DNA of 32,908 nt from an uncultured Clostridia bacterium (lineage in GTDB: Bacteria > Bacillota > Clostridia > UMGS1883). Under the pieces are notes generated by a model. It was given only the letters and a program-made list of their open reading frames with translations, was not told the DNA's origin and ran no database searches. Shown here one piece after another: positions 26,916 to 32,908 of this stretch. Position 1 is the stretch's first letter. The number at the start of each line of letters is the position of its first letter. The position numbers were made by a program, and so were the translations under genes. Location: NCBI GenBank assembly GCA_947630975.1, contig CANRJP010000021.1, positions 1 to 32,908 on the forward strand, read 5' to 3'.

Positions 26916-28319
26916 ATGACCATCACGACAAAAGGGCATGAGCTTTCCACAGCCGTTGAGCAGGCAGCTCAGCTCTTTTTTGATGTACATTCGGATTTAG
27001 AGGTCGAAAGCGTTGTCGAAAACGGTCTTGCCTCCGCGAGAGTTTCCAAGGACGGCTTGACCGGCATGGGAAGCTGGCCCGTACCCGAGACTCCGGATAA
27101 AAAGGCGCTTTCCAATTCCGTAAAAAAAGCTGTCCTTCTGGCCTGTAAAGAGATCTCCGATATGCCGACGCCATGGGGCATATCCACGGGTATTCGCCCG
27201 GCCAAGCTGGCCCGCCTGCTTCTTGAGGAGGGCAAAACTCCCGCCGAGGCTGCGGCTGAACTGGAAAACGAGTACTGGATCGAACCCGACAGGGCGCGGC
27301 TCTGTATTGATGTGGCCCAAAAGGAGCAAAAAATCATCGGCATGGCCGGTGAAAAGGCCGTCAGCCTTTATGTGGGTATACCCTTTTGTCCCACGCGCTG
27401 CGCCTACTGTTCATTTATTTCTCAAGCCCTGACTCACAACAATAAATTCCTGCTGCCATACGTTGACGCCTGTGAAAGGGAAATACGCCGCTGCGGCGAA
27501 ATTTCGGCGGAGCTGGGGCTTAAGCCTGTTTCCGCGTATTTCGGCGGCGGAACTCCCACGGCCATACCGGCGGAGCTGCTGGAAAGGCTCATAAAAACGC
27601 TGAAAAGCTCCTTTGATATGTCTGAACTCAGGGAGCTCACCGTTGAGGCGGGACGTCCCGACACTCTCACTCCGGAAATGATGTCCATGCTGAGAAAAAA
27701 CGGCATTCGCCGCATAAGCATAAACCCCCAGTCCATGCACCAAAGCACCTTGGACGCCATAGGCCGCCGCCACAGTCCCGAGGACGTGGAGCGGGCTTTT
27801 GCGCTGGCTCGGCGGGAGGGCATGGAAATCATCAACGCCGACTTGATTTTAGGGTTGCCGGGGGAGGACGTAAATATGCTGTCCGAGACGTTGGACAGGA
27901 TAACCGCTCTTGGGCCGGACACCGTCACCGTCCACACCATGTATTTGAAACGGGCGGCCCGGCTTCGGGACGACTTTGAGAAGCTGCGCTTCGCCCGAAA
28001 CGTCAATGAGATGATGGAGCTTTGCCGCCGCCGCATGAGTGAGTACGGGGCCGAGCCCTACTATATGTATAAGCAGAAAAACACCCTTGGCAATCTGGAA
28101 AACGTCAGCTTTGCAAAGCCCGGCGCCGAGTGCCTCTACAACGTGTATATCATGGAGGAGGTTCACTCTATTTTTGCCATGGGCGGCGGGGCGTCGACAA
28201 AGCTGGTTCGCGGCGACCGTATCGAGCGGATATTCAACCCTAAAGAGGCCGGAGATTATGTAAACCGAATTGACGGGATATTGGCAAAAAAAGATTATAT
28301 TCTTGAGTTTCTTAAGTAA
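26916..28319 (+). CDS. hemZ: HemZ-type radical SAM protein (coproporphyrinogen dehydrogenase family)
   Basis: The 467-residue protein has an N-terminal HemZ-specific region of about 145 residues. The radical SAM motif CPTRCAYC follows (Cys158, Cys162, Cys165), with YFGGGTPTAIPAELLERLI and the C-terminal half containing KQKNTLGNLENV. Annotation as oxygen-independent coproporphyrinogen oxidase follows the family name. In heme-lacking anaerobes the true role of HemZ is uncertain, and no other heme gene is in the window. CGGAGAA precedes ATG 26916, 38 bases after the metallo-hydrolase. Confidence 0.87.
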   Translation: MTITTKGHELSTAVEQAAQLFFDVHSDLEVESVVENGLASARVSKDGLTGMGSWPVPETPDKKALSNSVKKAVLLACKEISDMPTPWGISTGIRPAKLARLLLEEGKTPAEAAAELENEYWIEPDRARLCIDVAQKEQKIIGMAGEKAVSLYVGIPFCPTRCAYCSFISQALTHNNKFLLPYVDACEREIRRCGEISAELGLKPVSAYFGGGTPTAIPAELLERLIKTLKSSFDMSELRELTVEAGRPDTLTPEMMSMLRKNGIRRISINPQSMHQSTLDAIGRRHSPEDVERAFALARREGMEIINADLILGLPGEDVNMLSETLDRITALGPDTVTVHTMYLKRAARLRDDFEKLRFARNVNEMMELCRRRMSEYGAEPYYMYKQKNTLGNLENVSFAKPGAECLYNVYIMEEVHSIFAMGGGASTKLVRGDRIERIFNPKEAGDYVNRIDGILAKKDYILEFLK

Positions 28320-28392
28320 CAAAGACGGCCGACTTTATGAGCCCGGCGCGGATTTTATTTTTATTGAGACCTAAATAATTTGGCATTACCGC

Positions 28393-28421
28393 TTGTCATT
28401 TGCGCTTATATATGATATAAT
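28393..28421 (+). promoter_or_regulatory. Promoter for the bile salt hydrolase gene
   Basis: TTGTCA (28393-28398), 17 bases, TATAAT (28416-28421), with TGA before the -10 (extended -10). Confidence 0.85.
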
Positions 28422-28455
28422 GGTATTACAAAATTATACAACGGAGGTAATGACA

Positions 28456-29427
28456 ATGTGTACAGCCGCAACATACAGGTCGAAAGATCACTATTTCGGC
28501 AGAAATTTGGACTATGAGTTTGCGTATAATCAGACGGTCACGGTGACGCCGAGGAACTATCCCTTTACTTTTCGGCGGATGGGGGAGATGCGCACCCACT
28601 ACGCCATGATAGGCATGGCCTTTGTTCAGGAGAATTACCCTCTTTATTACGATGCCACAAACGAGAAGGGCCTCAGCATGGCGGGGCTGAACTTCCCGGA
28701 CAACGCCGATTACAAACCCGAGGCCGAGGGCAGGGACAACGTAGCGCCCTTTGAGTTTATTCCGTGGATTTTGGGCGACTGCGCCACTGTGGGCGAGGCA
28801 AGGGTAAAGCTCGCCCGTGTAAACCTGCTGAAGGAGGATTTCAGTCCCCGGCTTCCGCTGTCGCCTTTGCACTGGATGATCTCCGACAGGGATGGGAGCA
28901 TTGTAGTCGAGTCGGTAAAGGATGGGCTCAAGGTCTATGACAATCCCGTGGGAATTATGACCAACAACCCCACCTTTGATTATCACATGACGAATTTAAG
29001 GAACTATATGGCCCTTTCCCCGGCGGATCCGGAAAACCGCTTTGCGGAGAGCCTTGGGCTGAAGCCTTACAGCCGAGGCATGGGCGGTCTCGGACTGCCG
29101 GGAGATCTGTCGTCGGCGTCGCGGTTTGTCAAGGCCGCCTTCACAAAAATGAACTCCCTCTCCGGCGAGTCCGAGGCGGAAAGCGTTAGCCAATTCTTCC
29201 ATATCCTCGCCTCGGTGGCGCAGCAGCGGGGCTGCTGTAAGGTCGAGCACGGGTACGAGTACACCATATATTCCTCCTGCTGCAACACGGACAAGGGGAT
29301 ATATTACTATACAACCTACGGGAACAGCCGCATAACCGGCGTTGATATGTACAGAGAAAACCTCGACTCCGATAAACTGGCCAGCTATCCGCTTATTGAG
29401 GAGCAGCAGATATTTATGCAGAACTGA
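28456..29427 (+). CDS. bsh: Bile salt hydrolase (choloylglycine hydrolase family)
   Basis: The enzyme cleaves the glycine or taurine amide of conjugated bile acids. ATG 28456 is set by ACGGAGG (28441-28447) and because removal of Met exposes Cys2, the N-terminal nucleophile; longer in-frame starts would bury it. The 323 residues carry Arg16 and Asp19 in GRNLDYE, Asn79 in MAGLNFPDNADY, Asn171 in TNNPTFD and Arg223 in GLPGDLSSASRF. These match the catalytic set known from Clostridium perfringens BSH (2, 18, 21, 82, 175, 228). The LNFPDNADY segment favours bile salt hydrolase over penicillin V acylase. No signal peptide is present, so it acts in the cytoplasm. It has its own promoter, and no terminator separates it from the toxin-antitoxin pair. 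Confidence 0.93.
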   Translation: MCTAATYRSKDHYFGRNLDYEFAYNQTVTVTPRNYPFTFRRMGEMRTHYAMIGMAFVQENYPLYYDATNEKGLSMAGLNFPDNADYKPEAEGRDNVAPFEFIPWILGDCATVGEARVKLARVNLLKEDFSPRLPLSPLHWMISDRDGSIVVESVKDGLKVYDNPVGIMTNNPTFDYHMTNLRNYMALSPADPENRFAESLGLKPYSRGMGGLGLPGDLSSASRFVKAAFTKMNSLSGESEAESVSQFFHILASVAQQRGCCKVEHGYEYTIYSSCCNTDKGIYYYTTYGNSRITGVDMYRENLDSDKLASYPLIEEQQIFMQN

Positions 29428-29459
29428 CGGGAAAACTAAGTAAGAAAGAAAGTAATATT

Positions 29460-29762
29460 ATGGATAAACGGGTACTGACAATAGAGAAAATTGTCGGCTT
29501 AGTCAAACCTATTGCCGAAAAATACCATGTGGATGAAATTTTTTTGTTCGGTTCCTATGCCAGAGGCGAGGCTGACGCGGACAGTGATTTGGATTTTCTT
29601 GTGTATGGCGGGGAGAATTTTAAGCTTACAATGATTTTTGCCCTTGCGGAGGAACTGCGTGAAGTCTTGCAAAAGGATGTGGACGTGTTCGAGATACATG
29701 AAATAAATACGGACAGCGAATTTTACAGTGCGATCATGAAAGAGAGGCTGTTGGTGGCATGA
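29460..29762 (+). CDS. mntA: MntA-type minimal nucleotidyltransferase, antitoxin of a HepT-MntA pair
   Basis: The 100-residue protein has the nucleotidyltransferase motif GSX10DXD exactly: Gly31-Ser32, then Asp43 and Asp45 in SDLDFLV. A further acidic site is in DVDVFEI. MntA enzymes add AMP units to the HepT toxin and silence it. It overlaps the HEPN gene by an ATGA, and it stands 32 bases after the bile salt hydrolase with only a weak AAGAAAG ribosome site. Codons are more AT-rich than in the preceding core genes. Antitoxin function is inferred from motif and pairing. Confidence 0.88.
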   Translation: MDKRVLTIEKIVGLVKPIAEKYHVDEIFLFGSYARGEADADSDLDFLVYGGENFKLTMIFALAEELREVLQKDVDVFEIHEINTDSEFYSAIMKERLLVA

Positions 29763-30106
29763 AGTATTCAGATCAGATGCGCGTTCAAAAAATATATGAC
29801 AACGCTGTAAAACTATATAAGTATATTCAAGAGCGTAAAGTTACGAAAGCCGATTTATTAAATGAATTTTCTTTGCAGTGGCTTGTTACAACGCCGTTGT
29901 ATAATATTGGAGAGCACGCTTATAATTTATCAAATGAATATAAAAAAGCTCACGGGGAAGTACAGTGGGCGATGATAGCTGGCGTAAGGCACCGTTTGGT
30001 TCATGATTATGATGGGACAAACTGGAATATTATAGCGGATGTCGTTTTTGATGAATTACCGGTTTTTATACGGCAGCTGGAAAAAATTATCGGTGACGCC
30101 CAGTGA
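29759..30106 (+). CDS. hepT: HepT-type HEPN ribonuclease toxin
   Basis: The 115-residue all-helical protein has the HEPN motif in the form RX4HXY: Arg77, His82 and Tyr84 within GVRHRLVHDYDG. In characterised HepT toxins the Arg and His form the RNase site, and the tyrosine is the residue AMPylated by MntA. Its start codon overlaps the stop of mntA, so production is coupled. The gene is clearly AT-rich relative to the housekeeping part of the window, which suggests acquisition. Toxicity here is inferred, not shown. Confidence 0.88.
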   Translation: MKYSDQMRVQKIYDNAVKLYKYIQERKVTKADLLNEFSLQWLVTTPLYNIGEHAYNLSNEYKKAHGEVQWAMIAGVRHRLVHDYDGTNWNIIADVVFDELPVFIRQLEKIIGDAQ

Positions 30107-30151
30107 TAATTTTGATAAACGGCCACTATATGCTGATTGATGAATATTTGA

Positions 30152-30182
30152 AAAAATCTTCCGTGATTAGCGGGGGATTTTT
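30152..30182 (+). terminator. Intrinsic terminator after the HepT-MntA pair
   Basis: AAAAATCTTCCG (30152-30163) pairs with CGGGGGATTTTT (30171-30182) with two G-U pairs and a seven-base loop; the right arm supplies the T-run. Confidence 0.85.
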
Positions 30183-30218
30183 CACTTTATAATTGAAATA
30201 TTCTCACATAATGCGTTA

Positions 30219-30247
30219 TTGATTTTTCGCCGCGCCTGCGGTATAAT
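30219..30247 (+). promoter_or_regulatory. Promoter for the 408-aa HTH protein
   Basis: TTGATT (30219-30224), 17 bases, TATAAT (30242-30247). It lies within the inverted repeat described next. Confidence 0.75.
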
Positions 30248-30265
30248 ATGTTTGCCGGCGAAAAA
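30223..30265. promoter_or_regulatory. Inverted repeat around the -10, likely operator
   Basis: TTTTTCGCCG (30223-30232) and CGGCGAAAAA (30256-30265) are exact 10-base inverted repeats. The left half covers the end of the -35 and the spacer, and the right half covers the start of the transcript. The order T-run first, A-run last is unlike a terminator, so a dimeric repressor site is more likely, probably for the gene's own HTH product. Confidence 0.5.
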
Positions 30266-30286
30266 AGATATAAAGGAATGAATAAT

Positions 30287-31513
30287 ATGAATTTGCCGAT
30301 AGGAAGCAATATAAAAAGACTTCGTCGAAAAAACGATATGACACAAGAGCAACTTGCCGTGCGTCTTGGCGTCACATTCCAATCGGTGAGCCGATGGGAG
30401 AACGGACAGGTCTATCCTGACATGGAGCTGATGCCCGCTATTGCGGAGATTTTCGGCGCCAGTGTTGATTCTCTGATGGGTGTGCCCGAGAGCGAAAAGG
30501 AAAAGAGGGCAACCGCGCTTGTTCTCGAGTTTGTACGTTTGTGCCGTGAGCGTGATCCTGACAAAAATGCTGAAAAAATGACGGAGCTGCTCCGTATAAT
30601 ACGACGCAATTATGCGGACTGCGAAGCTTTTTACCATATATGGACAGACGTTGATTTATCTCAGCTCAGTTTTGAGCCTATACTTAACGAGCTGCGGCAT
30701 ACCGTTGAGGCAAGGCTCAAAAAATGCCCGGGCGATGAATTGAGCATAAAGTATTTTTCTAAAATCGAGGACGATGGCCGCGTCGGAGAATTTATTGAAA
30801 GTTACACCGCTCCGGCAGGGCTGGGGCGGGACGAGCTCCTTTTTGAACGGTATTGGGTGAGAGGTGAGCACGACAAATATGAGTTGACGCGCCAGCTCCG
30901 GCTTTTTGAAACTGTGAACGAACTAACAGCCGGTGCCTCGGTAAAGCTTTGGGGCAGGGATGAAAGTAAAAGCTGCGAACAGCGGTTTAGAGAAAACACC
31001 GCAAGATTGCAAATTCTGCATACTTTTTGCCGAGAAGCTCCTACTGAGGTTCAGCCTGTGAGCTGCGGAAAGGAAATTGATATGTGGGCGGGAACTCGGA
31101 TATCGCTTGGACTGAGGCAGGCGGAATGTCTTGTGGAGTTGGGCAGGAGAAATGAAGCTTATATTTTTCTTGAAGATGCGGTCAGCCTTCTCGAAAGAGT
31201 AATGAAAATAACCGATAAGATTACGCTTGAGCCTGAAGAATTTCTCCACGGACTTATTTGGACCGCGGAAGAATCGTGGCATAGCCCGGACAACGATCCG
31301 ACAGGGGAGGAGCACCGCATGATATTTATAGCCAATGAGTCCGATAACGTGACTCGCTGTGTCTGCGTTTATCCGTCGAATATTCTCTTTTATATGACAT
31401 CATATTATAAAGGCTTTGACAACATCAAAAATGAACAGAAATTCAAAGAGTTAGTTGACAGAGTTCGCGGGTTGATCGTTACACGGCCGATTTTATTCAC
31501 ACAAACGCCTTGA
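30287..31513 (+). CDS. HTH (XRE family) regulator with a long C-terminal region
   Basis: The 408-residue protein has an N-terminal XRE helix-turn-helix at about 7-62 (IKRLRRKNDMTQEQLAVRLG then VTFQSVSRWENGQVYPDMEL). About 340 residues follow with no domain I recognise; they are rich in helices, with repeated Leu/Glu patterns that could be TPR-like. ATG 30287 was chosen because AAAGGA (30272-30277) lies nine bases before it; ATG 30278 directly abuts that site. Its promoter carries an inverted repeat, which suggests autoregulation. Its 3' end overlaps the convergent methyltransferase gene by 17 bases. Confidence 0.85.
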   Translation: MNLPIGSNIKRLRRKNDMTQEQLAVRLGVTFQSVSRWENGQVYPDMELMPAIAEIFGASVDSLMGVPESEKEKRATALVLEFVRLCRERDPDKNAEKMTELLRIIRRNYADCEAFYHIWTDVDLSQLSFEPILNELRHTVEARLKKCPGDELSIKYFSKIEDDGRVGEFIESYTAPAGLGRDELLFERYWVRGEHDKYELTRQLRLFETVNELTAGASVKLWGRDESKSCEQRFRENTARLQILHTFCREAPTEVQPVSCGKEIDMWAGTRISLGLRQAECLVELGRRNEAYIFLEDAVSLLERVMKITDKITLEPEEFLHGLIWTAEESWHSPDNDPTGEEHRMIFIANESDNVTRCVCVYPSNILFYMTSYYKGFDNIKNEQKFKELVDRVRGLIVTRPILFTQTP

Positions 31514-32150
31514 CGCAGTGTGTGGCGCCCCAGCTGCGGAGCACCGTCACGCTTGAAAATCCGGCGGCTGTCAGGACATCAGCTTCATGCCCGATAGTGA
31601 GCGGCGTGTCGTAGTGATAAAACCTGTCGTCCGTTATGCCCTGCTCATTTTTCAATTCGTTTAAATCCTCAAAATATTTCCGTTCCAATTCCTCGCTCTC
31701 CGCAAAGTAATCCGTGAGAATAAAATATCCGCCGGGCTTCAGGGACTTATGAAGCGCGGAGTAAAGAGAGAGCTTCCGCTCCGCAGTGAAGTGGTGCAGG
31801 GATTCCACCGAAACAGCGGCGTCGAAGCGGTTTTCTCCCAGCGGAATGTCAAAATACGAGCCGCAGATAAGGCATATATTACCGTTGTTTGGGAATTTTG
31901 CCCTTAAGCGGTTCAGCATCTCACAGGACAGATCTATGCCAGTGATATGTGCGTCAGGATTTATGCGGATATATTCCTCCAGTTCAAGCCCCGTTCCGCA
32001 GCCCAAATCAAGTATGTGTTGCTTCCCCGCGGCGGGGAGCTGCGACGCCGTGAACTTGTAGAACTCTCCGGCCTGATCCACCTCGGTGAGCATATGCTCG
32101 TCGTATCCCTCAAGCCTGTTCTTAAAGAAGGCCGTCATTTCTTCCAGCAC
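31497..32150 (-). CDS. Class I SAM-dependent methyltransferase
   Basis: With the GTG start at 32150 the protein has 217 residues, beginning MLEEMTAFFKNRLEGYDEHM. The SAM-binding motif I is ILDLGCGTGLELE at 46-58, followed by GIDLSCEML, an acidic motif near DAAVSVESLHHF and the post-motif LKPGGYFILTDYF. GTG was chosen because AAGGAGG stands seven bases before it; ATG 32138 is an internal alternative. The family methylates small molecules; the substrate is unknown. It converges on the HTH gene with a 17-base overlap and no terminator between them. Confidence 0.87.
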   Translation of the reverse strand: MLEEMTAFFKNRLEGYDEHMLTEVDQAGEFYKFTASQLPAAGKQHILDLGCGTGLELEEYIRINPDAHITGIDLSCEMLNRLRAKFPNNGNICLICGSYFDIPLGENRFDAAVSVESLHHFTAERKLSLYSALHKSLKPGGYFILTDYFAESEELERKYFEDLNELKNEQGITDDRFYHYDTPLTIGHEADVLTAAGFSSVTVLRSWGATHCVKAFV

Positions 32151-32203
32151 TGTATTTCCTCCTTGAAACTTTCTACTTTTCAATTTTGCTGTTTGGTAGT
32201 TAT

Positions 32204-32232
32204 AGAATAACATAAAAGCCGAAAAAAGTCAA
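32204..32232 (-). promoter_or_regulatory. Promoter for the methyltransferase gene
   Basis: On the minus strand TTGACT (32227-32232) is followed after 17 bases by TATTCT (32204-32209), with TGT before the -10 giving an extended -10. Confidence 0.65.
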
Positions 32233-32280
32233 GACATTACAGCATTTTACAAAAAATTCACATACATAAAGCGACATTGG

Positions 32281-32289
32281 TGGTATAAT
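32281..32289 (+). promoter_or_regulatory. Extended -10 promoter for the nitroreductase gene
   Basis: TGGTATAAT (32281-32289) is an extended -10; no good -35 is at the standard distance (CATACA at 32261-32266). Transcription would begin about 30 bases before the start codon. Confidence 0.6.
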
Positions 32290-32321
32290 TATTATATAGA
32301 AATAATACAGGGGGTATTAGA

Positions 32322-32852
32322 ATGAACGAAGTATTAAACGCCATAGAAAAGCGCAGCTCTACTCGAAGCTATACCGGCGAACCAATTACAGGGGATGAGC
32401 TCGACGCCCTTATCCGCGCGGGGCTTCAGGCGCCTACGGCCACTAACCGGCAGGAGCTGCATATCACGGTGGCCAACAGCGGAAATCCCATCCTTGCGGA
32501 AATCGAGGCGGAAAAGAACAGGGGCTTTGGAACCGAAAATCCGCCCGCCAATTTTTATTACGACGCTCCGACTGTACTGTTCATCAGCGCCGAAACGGCC
32601 TTTTCGTGGAGCAAGGTTGACGCCGGCATAAGCGTGGAGAATATCGCCGTTGCCGCCGAGGGACTCGGCCTTGGCAGTGTTATCATCGGCTGCGTCAAAA
32701 ACGCCCTTTGCGGTGACAAAAAGGCCTATTTTGACAAGGCCCTTAAAATACCTGAGGGATACGACTTTGAGATTGCCATTGCCGTCGGACATAAGGCGGC
32801 GGAGAAGATTCCACACGCATACGATGCGGACAGGGCAATGTCATTAAGATAA
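32322..32852 (+). CDS. Nitroreductase family FMN-dependent oxidoreductase
   Basis: The 176-residue protein has the FMN-binding N-terminus IEKRSSTRSYTGEPI (residues 8-22), APTATNRQ at 38-44, and the C-terminal GLGLGSVIIGCV segment. It is short, as in the small nitroreductase-like group of anaerobes. It would reduce nitro groups, quinones or other electron acceptors using NAD(P)H; the natural substrate is unknown. GGGGG lies eight bases before ATG 32322. It stands alone with its own promoter, divergent from the methyltransferase. The 56 bases after the stop show only a small TGCCG/CGGCA dyad (32860-32877). Confidence 0.88.
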   Translation: MNEVLNAIEKRSSTRSYTGEPITGDELDALIRAGLQAPTATNRQELHITVANSGNPILAEIEAEKNRGFGTENPPANFYYDAPTVLFISAETAFSWSKVDAGISVENIAVAAEGLGLGSVIIGCVKNALCGDKKAYFDKALKIPEGYDFEIAIAVGHKAAEKIPHAYDADRAMSLR

Positions 32853-32908
32853 GACATTGTGCCGAAGTGACACGGCAAAGAAACGGGCGCCTCGGGAACG
32901 GTGTGCCC

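Noticed and set aside
28320-28380. Terminator after hemZ
   Set aside because: Only a 4-bp GCCG/CGGC stem with scattered T residues is visible, too weak to call although a terminator would be expected here.

Overview
The window looks like chromosome from an uncultured or little-studied gut member of the Clostridia (Bacillota), probably near Oscillospiraceae. The support is Firmicutes-type promoters (several exact TTGACA-17-TATAAT, often with an extended -10), strong AGGAGG ribosome sites, a Firmicutes-length S12, a HemZ/hisS/aspS neighbourhood, and a bile salt hydrolase. Species cannot be named from the sequence alone. No rRNA, tRNA, CRISPR array, insertion sequence or prophage was seen.

Layout. 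1-3171: the 3' part of a large secreted multidomain surface protein, relatively AT-rich, followed by a 55-residue unannotated-type peptide. 3172-3473: a non-coding stretch full of RNA-like hairpins. 3474-7185: a MATE efflux gene divergent from an acyl-CoA synthetase/YkvA-family pair. 7186-7474: a self-contained transcription unit for a 62-residue protein of unknown function. 7495-14044: uvrC, then the translation cluster rpsL-rpsG-fusA-tuf. 14076-16612: ddl-murF, the two steps that make and attach D-Ala-D-Ala for peptidoglycan. 16598-17211: a small HTH regulator followed by a run of hairpins. 17255-28319: hisS-aspS, a four-gene Gld-type ABC exporter module, a PDZ-radical SAM (DUF512) protein, a glyoxalase II-like metallo-hydrolase and hemZ, all co-oriented with short gaps or overlaps. 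28393-32908: an accessory-like end with a bile salt hydrolase, a MntA/HepT (type VII) toxin-antitoxin pair, a self-regulated-looking HTH protein, a convergent methyltransferase and a nitroreductase.

Most of the window is housekeeping. The items most worth following are the isolated 62-aa gene, the 55-aa peptide coupled to the surface protein, the structured intergenic region at 3200-3425, the attenuator-like hairpin between rpsL and rpsG, the Gld/DUF4340 module placed inside a normally compact hemZ-hisS-aspS neighbourhood, and the HepT-MntA pair just downstream of the bile salt hydrolase. I did not find a clearly new multi-gene defence or biosynthetic system. Assignments come from motif reading and memory of the families; no database search was run.
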